A stretch of DNA of 64,000 bases from UBA2336 sp964404445 (GCA_964404445.1 CAYOJW010000002.1:248001-312000); one strand, 5' to 3'; positions 26,978 through 37,080 are shown, counted from the first letter of the stretch. Notes: generated from the sequence alone by a model not told the origin. A program made the numbers and translations.

Positions 26978-28290
26978 AAAAATTCTTACTTCCGATTTTT
27001 ATATTTACTGTTGTTGCTGGCTGTTCTAATTTAGAAGATGCAGAACTCTCTGAACGTAAAACTTTCATTAAGTTTTTCAACGGAGCTTATACACTTTCTG
27101 CAACATCTGTTGAAAGCATACCCGGAGGATACGTAATACTCGGAAATATGTCAGTAAACAATAACCTGACCGTTACAATCGTAATCGAAACGGATGAGAA
27201 TGGCAACCAAATAGGGGAACCACACCGTATTCCGGGAGGAACAGGCAAGGCCATAAAACCATTTATTAACGGGAGCGGGCAAGTTACGGGTTACGTGATC
27301 GTGGGCGATAGTATTAAAATCGACCCTTTTGCCGAGCAAGCTGCCAACACAGAGATTGCCTCACTCAGGGTAGTTCAGTTAAACTCAACTTTTGGTGTTG
27401 TGAAAACATATTTTCGATCTGATAGGCGGCCACTCAGTCAATCGCACCCGATAAAGCAGGATTTTTTCGGACAAACGCTTACCATAACAGAAGATGGGAA
27501 AGTTTTTGTGCTGGGGGGGGTTAAGGATGGCGTTGTAGGGCAACAAACAGCCCCACAAAAAACGCTTCTCATGGAGTTTAACAGTGCTTTGGATTCTGTT
27601 TGGTCGATTGAATATGACATCAATGACAGAACCTACCAAAACGCCAAAAGCCTGATTTATAATAATGAGAAGAAAGAGATTATTTGGTCAACCGCATTGG
27701 CTATTGATCAGGGCGGATTCAATGCTTCGTATGTAGGAATACCCGTTGTAGAACAACAATCGATCTTTGTTAGTTATAGTGTTATTGGCCAAACCACCAC
27801 CCAACTTTTTGTTCCGAAAGACATTACGGCTGGAGCGTACGGTTATGCGATTACCGGTACATACAGTATTGAAACCAATGGTTCGAAAAGCAATTTGTTT
27901 TTTCTTCGTGCATATCCTTCAGGGGTTATCATGCCCGAAAGTATCCGGTATTTTGATGGCCGTTCGGGGATTACACCTTTAGAAAATCAAAATCAATCTG
28001 CTGTGCAGGATGGTGGTGAAACCATAGCCGCTACGAAAGACAAAGGGTATATTATTGCGGGCTATACCGAACTCTCTTCCGGTAACGGAAAAGATATATG
28101 GTTAATTAAAATGGATTTCGCAGGTGAAGCCGTGTGGCAAAAAACCATCGGTGGGGCTGGCGATCAGGTACCGAGTGCCATTCGCGAATTGCCTTCGGGT
28201 GAAATCCTGATCTGCGGGACCAATACAGTAGGTGGGTTCGAGTCCATCTTTTTGATAAAAACTAACAGTAAAGGTGAAATAACCAAGTAA
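26974..28290 (+). CDS. Lipoprotein with propeller-like repeats
   Basis: A 438-residue lipoprotein: signal peptide with lipobox VVAGC (Cys17), then Asp and Glu residues. The body is beta-rich with weak propeller-like repeats; the clearest lie near the end (KGYIIAGYTELSSGNGKDIW, GEILICGTNTVGGFESIFLI), similar to the repeat proteins that read as loose beta-propellers. A run of eight G at 27513-27520 (codons 180-182) is a possible slippage site. It overlaps the barrel gene by four bases and is likely made and localised with it. Binding function only is suggested. Confidence 0.78.
   Translation: MKKFLLPIFIFTVVAGCSNLEDAELSERKTFIKFFNGAYTLSATSVESIPGGYVILGNMSVNNNLTVTIVIETDENGNQIGEPHRIPGGTGKAIKPFINGSGQVTGYVIVGDSIKIDPFAEQAANTEIASLRVVQLNSTFGVVKTYFRSDRRPLSQSHPIKQDFFGQTLTITEDGKVFVLGGVKDGVVGQQTAPQKTLLMEFNSALDSVWSIEYDINDRTYQNAKSLIYNNEKKEIIWSTALAIDQGGFNASYVGIPVVEQQSIFVSYSVIGQTTTQLFVPKDITAGAYGYAITGTYSIETNGSKSNLFFLRAYPSGVIMPESIRYFDGRSGITPLENQNQSAVQDGGETIAATKDKGYIIAGYTELSSGNGKDIWLIKMDFAGEAVWQKTIGGAGDQVPSAIRELPSGEILICGTNTVGGFESIFLIKTNSKGEITK
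27513..27520 (+). repeat. G8 tract inside the lipoprotein gene
   Basis: Eight consecutive G bases encode part of VLGGVK. A change of one base would shift the frame and truncate the lipoprotein at about residue 180. Homopolymers of this length are classical contingency sites in other bacteria; here variation is not shown. Confidence 0.6.
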
Positions 28291-28345
28291 CGTTATACAT
28301 CACCTTTATAAACGTATTATAATTAATTAGAAATAGCTATTCATT

Positions 28346-31300
28346 ATGAATAAACGGATACTTAATCTCATACTCCTGTTCGCATTTATGCTCCTTACAG
28401 CAACAGCGTATTCGCAGGCCGTTACCATGAGCGCAGCAACCGGTGGGCTTGCCGGGGCAGCACAAATTTCGGGCACCAATAACATTGCAATATTGGGTGT
28501 ACAACTTACCAAGGCAGCCGGGGGGGGCAATACCGTTACCAGCATTACCATTGCAATGACGCCTACCCCTGTCGGAAAATTTACAAATGCAAGACTGTAT
28601 GAATCTACCGATGCAACCTTTAGCGGTGTTGGTACTGAAATTTTAGTTACCACAGGAACGATCACAGCAACCGATATTTCCTTTACAGGTTCACCCCTCA
28701 CCAATTTTGACGGAGCAACTGCTGCTGCTGACGATGAGTATTTCTTCATTGTAGTAGATGTTGATCCTGCGGCAGCAACGGGTTCCACCACAACACCTTC
28801 GTTAGCCAGCACAGGAGTTGTAGTTTCCGCAAGCACCATTACCGGAACAACTATAACCGGGGCTGCCTATACATTAACGGCTCCGGAAACTACCATTGCA
28901 AATCTCGCAACCGGCCTGGCTACTTCACCGCTGTTGCCTGGTGCCACCGGGCAGGGCGTATTCGGTTTTTCATTAACCTCTACCGGAACACAAACCATTA
29001 CCGCACTGGATATTCAGGTAAGCAATACACCGATCGGCAGATGGGGATCCTATTCATTAATTACCTCTACCGATAATGATTTCTCAACACCCGGTGATAA
29101 CGTTGCCATTGGAGGTTTAACAATTACTCCGTCTGCAACCCATATTACCATTAGCGGGCTTTCGGAAACCATTACAACAACAGCAACAAATTATTTTTTG
29201 GTGGTAAACGTTGACGCGGCCGCTGCGGGGAGTACGATTACACCATCACTTGGTGCAGCAAATGTAACCGCCAGTACAGGAACATTCACGGGAACAGCAA
29301 CCGGAACAACCTATTCGTTTGCCCCGATATTAACGATCGCAAATCTTACAACGGGGCTGGCCGCCTCACCGCTGGTTGCTTCAACAACCAATCAGGGGGT
29401 TTTCGGCTTTTCGTTGACTTCTAACGGCACCCAAACGGTAACAGCTATCAATGTTCAGCTAACGAGTACACCCGCATCCAAATGGAGCAATTACAAACTT
29501 ATGACTTCTACGGATGCGAGCTATGCTACCGGAGGCGATAACACACTTATTGGCGGGCTTACTTTTACACCTTCTGCGACCGAGGTTGTCATTACAGGTC
29601 TTTCACAAAACATTACAGCGACCGGTACAAATTATTTTTTGGTAGTTGATGTTGATGCCTCCGTTACGGGCGCTACTACGGCTGTGCGGCCATCGCTTGC
29701 CGCAGGAAATATCACCATAACAACCGGTGGCGGAGTAGCCACCGGGTCGGCCATCGGCACAAACTATAGCTTTGGTACGGCAACCGCAACCTTTGCGCAA
29801 TTAACAGCCGGTATTGCTGCATCTCCCCTTTCGGCAGGCGCAACAGACCAGGCAATAATTGGTTTCTCTGCTTCTTCAAACAGCACACAAACGTTTACCG
29901 CCATAAACATTCTGGTAAGCAGCAACCCTGCTTCTAAATGGGGATCATATACACTGGTGCAATCAACCGATGCCGATTTCTCGACCACGGGCGACAACAC
30001 AACCATTAGTGGCCTAACCATTACGCCTTCCGCATCTCAGATTACAATTACCGGTTTAACAGAAACATTAAACAGTACGGCAAAAAATTATTTTCTGGTG
30101 GTTACTATAAATGCTGGCGTTACTTCATCAACAGGAGCAATTCAACCTTCTTTTACGCAGACCAATGTTACTGTGACTGGTTCCATTAACAGCGTAACCG
30201 TAACCGGAACAAGTTATTCATTTAATGCTTCTCAGCTTTCGGATATTATATTTACAGGAGGATCAGGTTTAGGGTTGAATTACAGATTACGACAAGCAAC
30301 CTCTATTAACAATACTGATTTAAACGGAAGCTTTAACTTGGGAAAATTTCAGCTTCGGGATGGAGGAGGTACAACCGATGGCGATAATAAAGCATCGAGC
30401 ATTACATCCATCACACTTCAAATAACTAATCCGGCAAATATCAGACAGATTGCACTTTTTAATGAAGTAAACGGGCAGGGCAGTGATAACACAGAAATAG
30501 CCGGCACCGAACAAACTATGCCCGGTTCAGGAACAGTCGTCTTTACTCCTTCAACCCCAATCAGAACGCTTACCGATGGCGGTAACTGGAATTTTATGGT
30601 TCGTGTAACGTTCAATTCAACGGTTACCGATAATCAACCTATGGTAATTACAGTTAATTCTGTAACAGGTGAAACAGGGTACTCAGGATTTGCTGCTGCT
30701 GACGGTGGGAATGCAAACTCATCTGCAGGATCAAATCACACTATTCTTGTTACAGCCTCAAAATTTAAGTTTAACCCGGCAGTACCTACTACTTCACCCA
30801 GAAGTGTCAATTTCGGTCCGGTAACAATTGTGGCTGTTGACGGGAATCCTCTTAATAACCAAGATCTGGATTACACAGGAAAAATTGATCTGATTGCAAC
30901 CGGTGGGCCAGGAACACTAACCGGTGGCGGGCAGAAGACACTTGTTGCCGGCCAGGTTACAATAGCAAACTTGTCGATTAACCAGGCAGGAAATTATTCG
31001 CTGGATGTCTCTGATGATGATTACAATGACGCACCGGATAATCAAAATCCGATGGAAGATATTTCGGCATCAATAACAATAACCAGTTCCGCATCTACTA
31101 TTACCCTGTCCAACGACCCGGTATTGTGCTACGGAGGATCTACTGCTTTTAAGACACTATCCAACATCGTAATTACCGAAACGGATGCATCCGGTATTTC
31201 CGGAAGTGGTACGGTTACGTTCTCGTTGGCATTACCAAGTGGGTTTGTGTTTGATCAAAGCGTAACATCGGGCGTTTCTGTTAGCGGAGGTTCTGACCTT

Positions 31301-34300
31301 TCGGCACCATCAAACTATACCTACCCGGGAGCAAACGTGGTTCAATTTAGCTTTAACATAAATGGCACCTCAAATACCAATACTATTACAATCAGTAACC
31401 TGAAAGCAAGGTATCCACATCCGGGAATAAACAACCAAGACATTGACCCTACTACGGGAGTTTTCAACATTACACGATTGGGTGGTACTGCCAGCATTGC
31501 AGGAGTTGGTGCGGGTACTGTTTTGGGCACCATTAGCGCAACCAATCAGACAAGCGATGTTACTTTCACGGTAACTGAACTTTCGGGCAATCCGTATGTA
31601 GCTCCAAACACTACAACATTTAATGCGGGCAGCGTTCCGGTTAAATTAGTGTCAAGCAGTCCAATAGCAGAATCGGTTTTCCAGGGGAGCAGTGGCGGTG
31701 TAACATATTCAAGCCCTGATTACAGATTTAACCCAAGTTCGCTTGCTGCCGGAACCTACCCGGTTACGTTAATCCACACAATATCGGCAACCGGGTGTCA
31801 GTCTTACTTTACACAACCTTTCGAAGTTATTATTTCTGGAATTGGTGGCTTAGCGCCATCTTATTGCAATAACGATGGCCCATCTTCCGACATGACTGTA
31901 AATCCGACATATATTGATCAAATCATGCAATATTCGTCTTATCCAACAACCTGGGTTTTTGATAAATTTGTTTATTATGATTACACAATATCCAACTGGA
32001 AAAATATTACTTCTCCAGATAATAAGAAGTTTGCCCCTGCTCTCCCTGAATATCAGGATGACTATGCTTACTGGGGCGGGCAAATCCCCATAGGGTTTTC
32101 AGTATATAATACCAATACACTGGCCAATGTCCCTGCCGGATCAAATTATGTTGTTACTTACCAGTGGGTAACAGTTAATGCTGCGCCATCTCCAACATTT
32201 ACCTTACCAAAAACTACATTTTGTCTGGATGACCCGGCAGTTGTGTTAACCGGAACGCCACCAAACTTAGATAATCCCTTAAAGGATTTCTTTTTTGCGA
32301 CTGAGACTACCTCTCCCTTTAACCCCTCTCCATTCGGAACAATCAGCGTTTCCATTCCTCCTACCTCAAAAGTATGGTCGTTTAACCCGGGAACTTTAGG
32401 AGTTGGCACAGCACTCATTCGATACACATACGAAAACCCGGCTACGGGTTGTAGAGGTACTTCTGCACCAATTCAGGTAACTGTGAACGCACGCCCGGCA
32501 TCAGTTGACCCTGCAGCCATTATTTCCCCAGGAGGAACCGCCCCCGAAACCTGCCAAGGTGCCCCAATTGGCACTTTTACAGCAACAAACCTTACCCCGC
32601 CTAATCAATATACATGGTATTCAAACTCCGGCTTAACAACTATTGTTGGAACAGGTAATACATTTGCCCCCCCTAACCCTCCGGTAGATCCCAATATACC
32701 AACACCCAGTGGCAGCCCTCACACGTTTTATGTTACACAAACCATTAACGGTTGTGAAAGTAATAAACAACCTGTTTCGCCAACGCCAGCTCAGGCGTTA
32801 ACCGTAACGATAAAGGCTGCGCCCACCGCTCCTGTTCCCAATTTTCCCGATACACCGGATAGAGAATTCTGTGTCGGGACTACAATTCTTACATCGAATT
32901 TGGTTGTGCCGGGTACCGATATTAAATGGTTTATACCGGGAACTTCAACGTTATTATTTTCTGGCACAACTCCAACATTAGCAAGTCTTAATATCCCGGT
33001 TCCAACAACAAGCCCGGCAGTTTACGAGTATGAAGTTACACAAACAGTAAGTTCATGTGAAAGTCCGAGAACACCTGTAAAGGTCAGGATTAAAGGACTA
33101 CCGACCCTTTCCGTTTCGGCCGGTGCTACCGACCCGCTGAAAATCTGTACTGAGGGGGGGCACGATGGTGGTTCAGGAACACTCATTACGTTTACAGGAA
33201 GTGATGAAAACGGTCCGGTAGCAACCGGCACTTGGACTGTACCAAGTGGTCCTACATTAGCTCCAGGTGCTTTAATCCCAGGTGGCGGAACAGCCTTGCT
33301 TAATACACCTACCCTGATTCCAAATAATTATACCTTACGGTTCACACATACCAATAGCGCAGACTGTTCAAATTCTATTGATATACCTTTAACAGTGCTA
33401 CCTAAAATAATTCCAATATTAGACCCTCAGGATTCGTGCTTTGATAATTTTGTTCGGCTACATAACATATCAACTATTCAAACAGGATCAGCAACACCTG
33501 TTCCAGCAACATCAGCCGACATCGTTTCGACCTCATGGAACTTTAACGATGGTAATGCCTTAGCTGCAGGGAGTGGTTCTATTGTAGGGGTTGTTAATAA
33601 CGGAAGAACCAAAGGCACATACTTTAGCCCGGAGCACAATTTTGCAGTTCTCGGTTCAAAATCAATAACCTATACAATGAACACAACCTATTGTTCCTTT
33701 TCAGGCACAAAGCAACTTACAATCAATCCCAAACCTCAAATAAATTTTACGTGGTTTAACCCTTGTTTCGATTCGGCAACACTCCAATCAACAACCAGAT
33801 TTACCGCAACCGAAATGACTACGCCAAGTCCATTAGCAATAGACAAGTATATATGGGATTTTAGGGTTACCAAGTACCTTGATACTCTTTCTACTACAAA
33901 TCAAACGACTTCAAATCCACTTGTTAACTATGGCAGGCTTGGAACGGACACCGTACAATTAATCGTTGTAACCACAGCGCAATGTCGTGACACGCTTCAA
34001 AAAGCCGTGTATATTCTACCTACATACAAAGCAATAACGGATACGAGCGGGTATAATCAAAATTTTAATACCGGTAATAATTTCTGGATTACGGGGGGCA
34101 TTCATTCTTCATGGGCTTTAGGAAATACAATAGCTGGAACCGAATCTTCTGATGGAGCAGCGTGGGCAACCGGACTTATGTCGTCTAATAATGTTGATGA
34201 GCAATCATGGGTAATGAGTGGGTGTTTCAATTTTTCAGATGCTAAAAAACCAGTGGTTTCTCTTGATATATGGTCTGATGCTCCATCAGGAGTTGACGGG

Positions 34301-35611
34301 ACTGTTTTTCAATTCAATAAAGATGGCAGAATAGAAAATGAAGGTAGTTGGCAAGTGCTTGGAGATGCCACATCCGGCATCAATTGGTACGATGGGTCAG
34401 GTATATCAAACAGCCCGGGAAATCAAACCTCAAACGACTACGGTTGGACCGGAACATACGAAGGCTGGAGAAAAGCCATCTACAAACTCGATGCCGCTAA
34501 ACCAGCATCACCCACAGCACCTGATTCACTCGTAATTTTCAGGATAGCTTTTGCCGGGGGAAACCGGCAGCAAAGTGGTTTTGCGTTTGATAATGTATTT
34601 GTTGGTGAGCGTAGCCGGGTGGTTCTGTTAGAGAGTTTTACCAATACATCAAATAATCAGAACACTATCAATACTATAAATGCACATAATGCCGAGTTTA
34701 AAGGATTTGGTGATGTTACAACCGGTGAACTTGTTAAAATTCAATATCATACTGCCTTTCCTGGTAACGATTTGCTCAACGAACAAAACCAGCAGATGAA
34801 CAATTCACGAACCGCATTTTATGGAATAACGCAAGCACCCGCAGCACGTGTTGATGGAGGTTATGGAGCCGGTGTTCTACCTAATTGGTTAAGTAACTAC
34901 AATGACGACCGAATCTTGACACCTTCAATTATCAGGCTTGACAGTACAGGAGCAAAAAAATCCGGAACAAATGTTAAAATCGGTGTTAAAATTCGGAATA
35001 TAAGTAGTGAATCCATATCTCTGAATGGCACTAATGTATTTGTTGTTGTTGTTCAAAAAGAAATCCTCAGAAATGCAACTACCGAAGATTTTTTTGGCGA
35101 AACCAATAGTACCGGGTTCGTATATGTAGCAAAACAAATGCTACCATCAGCCGCAGGTACTCCCCTCACAGGTACGTTAGCTAGTGGAAAATCGTATATT
35201 GGGCTTGACTCAATAGTCTGGTCACATCCAAACGGAGGAGATGCCATTGTCGTTTTTCTTCAGAAAATCGATGGTAATAGTAAGACCATATATCAAGCTT
35301 TCCTGCTGGAAAATCCTCCAATACCTGATGTTATCACCAGCACCGAAGACCCCGAATACGCCAAACATATAAACCTCTACCCTAACCCAGCCAATGCGAA
35401 CGTGAACATTGAATTACCGGCAGTGGTTAACAAGCCAACCCCGGTAGAACTGTACGATGCCTTTGGGCGGGTTGTCTATCAGTCTGTTTTCAACGTTGGC
35501 GAGAAAACAAAAACCGTTTCAACAGCCGGTTTTGCAGATGGTATTTATATGATGCAATTAGTTGCCCCGCAAGGCAACAAAGTTGTAAAAAAAGTAATGG
35601 TAAAACATTAA
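28346..35611 (+). CDS. Giant T9SS-secreted surface protein with tandem repeats, Ig/PKD-like and Omp28-like domains
   Basis: A 2421-residue exported protein. The signal peptide ends near 24 (TATAYSQ). Four tandem repeats of about 150 residues occupy 25-628; repeats 2-4 share phrases such as GVFGFSLTS, GLTITPSA and NYFLVVNVD. A beta-rich region with Ig-like, filamin-like and PKD-like stretches runs to about 2080. An Omp28-like part (RVVLLESFTNTSNN) spans about 2089-2200. The last 80 residues are a type A T9SS sorting domain: HINLYPNPANANVNIELP, then VELYDAFGRVVYQ, ending in KKVMVKH. It should be exported by T9SS and fixed to the surface or released. Adhesion or matrix function is inferred from architecture. 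A strong terminator follows. Confidence 0.9.
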   Translation: MNKRILNLILLFAFMLLTATAYSQAVTMSAATGGLAGAAQISGTNNIAILGVQLTKAAGGGNTVTSITIAMTPTPVGKFTNARLYESTDATFSGVGTEILVTTGTITATDISFTGSPLTNFDGATAAADDEYFFIVVDVDPAAATGSTTTPSLASTGVVVSASTITGTTITGAAYTLTAPETTIANLATGLATSPLLPGATGQGVFGFSLTSTGTQTITALDIQVSNTPIGRWGSYSLITSTDNDFSTPGDNVAIGGLTITPSATHITISGLSETITTTATNYFLVVNVDAAAAGSTITPSLGAANVTASTGTFTGTATGTTYSFAPILTIANLTTGLAASPLVASTTNQGVFGFSLTSNGTQTVTAINVQLTSTPASKWSNYKLMTSTDASYATGGDNTLIGGLTFTPSATEVVITGLSQNITATGTNYFLVVDVDASVTGATTAVRPSLAAGNITITTGGGVATGSAIGTNYSFGTATATFAQLTAGIAASPLSAGATDQAIIGFSASSNSTQTFTAINILVSSNPASKWGSYTLVQSTDADFSTTGDNTTISGLTITPSASQITITGLTETLNSTAKNYFLVVTINAGVTSSTGAIQPSFTQTNVTVTGSINSVTVTGTSYSFNASQLSDIIFTGGSGLGLNYRLRQATSINNTDLNGSFNLGKFQLRDGGGTTDGDNKASSITSITLQITNPANIRQIALFNEVNGQGSDNTEIAGTEQTMPGSGTVVFTPSTPIRTLTDGGNWNFMVRVTFNSTVTDNQPMVITVNSVTGETGYSGFAAADGGNANSSAGSNHTILVTASKFKFNPAVPTTSPRSVNFGPVTIVAVDGNPLNNQDLDYTGKIDLIATGGPGTLTGGGQKTLVAGQVTIANLSINQAGNYSLDVSDDDYNDAPDNQNPMEDISASITITSSASTITLSNDPVLCYGGSTAFKTLSNIVITETDASGISGSGTVTFSLALPSGFVFDQSVTSGVSVSGGSDLSAPSNYTYPGANVVQFSFNINGTSNTNTITISNLKARYPHPGINNQDIDPTTGVFNITRLGGTASIAGVGAGTVLGTISATNQTSDVTFTVTELSGNPYVAPNTTTFNAGSVPVKLVSSSPIAESVFQGSSGGVTYSSPDYRFNPSSLAAGTYPVTLIHTISATGCQSYFTQPFEVIISGIGGLAPSYCNNDGPSSDMTVNPTYIDQIMQYSSYPTTWVFDKFVYYDYTISNWKNITSPDNKKFAPALPEYQDDYAYWGGQIPIGFSVYNTNTLANVPAGSNYVVTYQWVTVNAAPSPTFTLPKTTFCLDDPAVVLTGTPPNLDNPLKDFFFATETTSPFNPSPFGTISVSIPPTSKVWSFNPGTLGVGTALIRYTYENPATGCRGTSAPIQVTVNARPASVDPAAIISPGGTAPETCQGAPIGTFTATNLTPPNQYTWYSNSGLTTIVGTGNTFAPPNPPVDPNIPTPSGSPHTFYVTQTINGCESNKQPVSPTPAQALTVTIKAAPTAPVPNFPDTPDREFCVGTTILTSNLVVPGTDIKWFIPGTSTLLFSGTTPTLASLNIPVPTTSPAVYEYEVTQTVSSCESPRTPVKVRIKGLPTLSVSAGATDPLKICTEGGHDGGSGTLITFTGSDENGPVATGTWTVPSGPTLAPGALIPGGGTALLNTPTLIPNNYTLRFTHTNSADCSNSIDIPLTVLPKIIPILDPQDSCFDNFVRLHNISTIQTGSATPVPATSADIVSTSWNFNDGNALAAGSGSIVGVVNNGRTKGTYFSPEHNFAVLGSKSITYTMNTTYCSFSGTKQLTINPKPQINFTWFNPCFDSATLQSTTRFTATEMTTPSPLAIDKYIWDFRVTKYLDTLSTTNQTTSNPLVNYGRLGTDTVQLIVVTTAQCRDTLQKAVYILPTYKAITDTSGYNQNFNTGNNFWITGGIHSSWALGNTIAGTESSDGAAWATGLMSSNNVDEQSWVMSGCFNFSDAKKPVVSLDIWSDAPSGVDGTVFQFNKDGRIENEGSWQVLGDATSGINWYDGSGISNSPGNQTSNDYGWTGTYEGWRKAIYKLDAAKPASPTAPDSLVIFRIAFAGGNRQQSGFAFDNVFVGERSRVVLLESFTNTSNNQNTINTINAHNAEFKGFGDVTTGELVKIQYHTAFPGNDLLNEQNQQMNNSRTAFYGITQAPAARVDGGYGAGVLPNWLSNYNDDRILTPSIIRLDSTGAKKSGTNVKIGVKIRNISSESISLNGTNVFVVVVQKEILRNATTEDFFGETNSTGFVYVAKQMLPSAAGTPLTGTLASGKSYIGLDSIVWSHPNGGDAIVVFLQKIDGNSKTIYQAFLLENPPIPDVITSTEDPEYAKHINLYPNPANANVNIELPAVVNKPTPVELYDAFGRVVYQSVFNVGEKTKTVSTAGFADGIYMMQLVAPQGNKVVKKVMVKH
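28418..30229 (+). repeat. Four tandem coding repeats of about 450 bases
   Basis: The units are 28418-28879, 28880-29326, 29327-29776 and 29777-30229. The last three are closely related in protein (TxxIANLxTGLAxSPL start, then the GLTxTPSA and NYFLVV core); the first is more divergent. Each unit looks like one beta-sandwich domain. Confidence 0.8.
28520..28527 (+). repeat. G8 tract near the start of the giant surface-protein gene
   Basis: Eight G bases encode Gly59-Gly61 in repeat 1. A one-base change would stop the protein soon after the signal peptide, so this site could act as an on/off switch. C7 (32667-32673) and G7 (33154-33160) tracts lie further on in the same gene. Confidence 0.6.
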
Positions 35612-35635
35612 AACCAAATCGTTCACCAAAACCTG

Positions 35636-35662
35636 AAAAGGCCGCCAAAAGCGGCCTTTTTT
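35636..35662 (+). terminator. Intrinsic terminator after the surface-protein gene
   Basis: A perfect 10-bp stem, AAAAGGCCGC with GCGGCCTTTT, encloses a 5-base loop and runs into a T-tract. It lies 25 bases after the stop codon and is the best rho-independent terminator in the window. It probably closes the 17997-35611 block. Confidence 0.88.
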
Positions 35663-35721
35663 ATTGCCCCGGGAATTACGCCCTGATTTTATCTTACCTA
35701 AAATTTGATTTTTCACTATAT

Positions 35722-35758
35722 TTTTTCAGGGTATTTTTAATACATTTACCCTGAAAAA
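35722..35758. promoter_or_regulatory. 12-bp inverted repeat upstream of the DUF4143 ATPase
   Basis: TTTTTCAGGGTA (35722-35733) is the exact reverse complement of TACCCTGAAAAA (35747-35758), with 13 bases between. It ends 30 bases before the ATPase start codon. The A/T-rich spacer holds -7-like sequences, so an operator overlapping a promoter is plausible. Confidence 0.5.
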
Positions 35759-35788
35759 CAGAAGTTAAACTATTGATTTTCGGGGTAT

Positions 35789-36958
35789 ATGTTTTCCAGA
35801 ATTGCAGAAAACGATGTTTTACAGCTATTGGGCGAATTTCCGGCTGTTGGTATAATAGGCCCCCGGCAGGTGGGTAAAACCACATTGGCCAAACAAGTTG
35901 CTTCGCATCTAAAAGAAGAACCGTTATACTTAGATCTGGAATTACCGGAAGATGTTGCCCGGCTTCAACAGCCGTCTTTGTTCCTTAAAAACTATCAGTC
36001 GCGTTGTGTTATCGTGGACGAGGTTCAGCGAATGCCAGAGTTGTTTCCTGTATTGCGTTCGCTTATTGACCAACACCGAAAACCCGGAAGGTTTATCCTG
36101 TTAGGATCAGCCTCGCCACAACTTATCCGCAATAGCTCCGAATCGTTAGCGGGACGGATAGCATACAAAGAACTGACTCCTTTAAATTGGTTGGAAGTAA
36201 GCAGTGCTATTGCCCGTGAGCAACACTGGGTACGAGGTGGTTTCCCAGACGCACTGTTGGCAAAAAACGATGCCTCAGGCTCACGTTGGCAAAAAAATTT
36301 CATTCAAACATACATTGAAAAAGATCTTCCTTTACTGGGTCTGCAAACCGACCTGAACAGACTCCGTGATTTCGTGTGGATGGTTGCCTCTGCGCAGGGG
36401 CAGTTATGGAAGGCCGAAAGTTTCGGCAAAGCACTGGGGGTTACTGCACCGGTTATAAAACGGTACCTTCACTACCTTGAAAACGCTTTTCTGGTAGAAG
36501 TTGTCCGTCCTTTTCATATCAACATCAAAAAAAGGCTTGTGAAATCGCCAAAAGTATATATACGCGACACGGGTATGCTCCATTCACTCACCGGCATTTC
36601 ATCTTTTGAAGAGTTGCAACGCCACGTTTCGATAGGCCATTCATGGGAAACGTATGCAATCGCACAGATAAAATCGGTTTTACCAGAAAACTGGTCGTTG
36701 AATTTTTACCGCACACATGAAGGGGCAGAGGCCGATGTTGTTCTGGCTAAAGGGAACCGTCCGGAAATTACGGCCGAAATAAAATATTCTAACGCCCCAA
36801 AAGTAACAAAAGGGTTAATTCATGTAACGCAAGACCTGCGCACCAAAGCCAATTACATCATTACCCCCTCTTCAGACCGCTATCCGGTTTCGGAAAATAT
36901 TGAAACCATAAGCTTAGATGCCTTTTTGCGCGAATTAGCCTCAAAAAAAGCTGGCTAA
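35789..36958 (+). CDS. AAA ATPase with DUF4143 domain
   Basis: A 389-residue cytoplasmic P-loop ATPase of the AAA_14/DUF4143 group. Walker A is GPRQVGKTT (residues 25-33) and Walker B RCVIVDEVQRMP. The sensor-like stretch is FILLGSASPQLIRNSSESLAGR. The C-terminal DUF4143 part has RRFLHYLENAFL-like sequence (KRYLHYLENAFLVEVVRP) and the nuclease-like end HEGAEADVVLAKGNRPEITAEIKY, which resembles a degenerate restriction-endonuclease fold (Glu/Asp ... Glu-x-Lys). The biological role of this family is not established. It stands alone, with a terminator before it and an inverted repeat just upstream, as expected for an independently spread gene. Confidence 0.88.
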   Translation: MFSRIAENDVLQLLGEFPAVGIIGPRQVGKTTLAKQVASHLKEEPLYLDLELPEDVARLQQPSLFLKNYQSRCVIVDEVQRMPELFPVLRSLIDQHRKPGRFILLGSASPQLIRNSSESLAGRIAYKELTPLNWLEVSSAIAREQHWVRGGFPDALLAKNDASGSRWQKNFIQTYIEKDLPLLGLQTDLNRLRDFVWMVASAQGQLWKAESFGKALGVTAPVIKRYLHYLENAFLVEVVRPFHINIKKRLVKSPKVYIRDTGMLHSLTGISSFEELQRHVSIGHSWETYAIAQIKSVLPENWSLNFYRTHEGAEADVVLAKGNRPEITAEIKYSNAPKVTKGLIHVTQDLRTKANYIITPSSDRYPVSENIETISLDAFLRELASKKAG

Positions 36959-37080
36959 CACCCTCTAACAAACAGCCTTTATTTAAAGCCTACGGGCATT
37001 GCACAACTACTTTACTTATCCTATTTTTAAATTCAAATAACCCCTTAAACAACCACTAACAACCGATCCCCACGCCCTGC

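Noticed and set aside
28327..28839. A 170-codon minus-strand frame over the start of the giant surface-protein gene
   Set aside because: Low-complexity Val/Ala/Pro product produced by the Thr/Ala-rich repeats on the other strand; no signal, domain or promoter.
28418..30229. Regular repeats considered as a CRISPR or minisatellite array
   Set aside because: The repeats are about 450 bases long, lie in frame within one coding sequence and encode similar protein domains.
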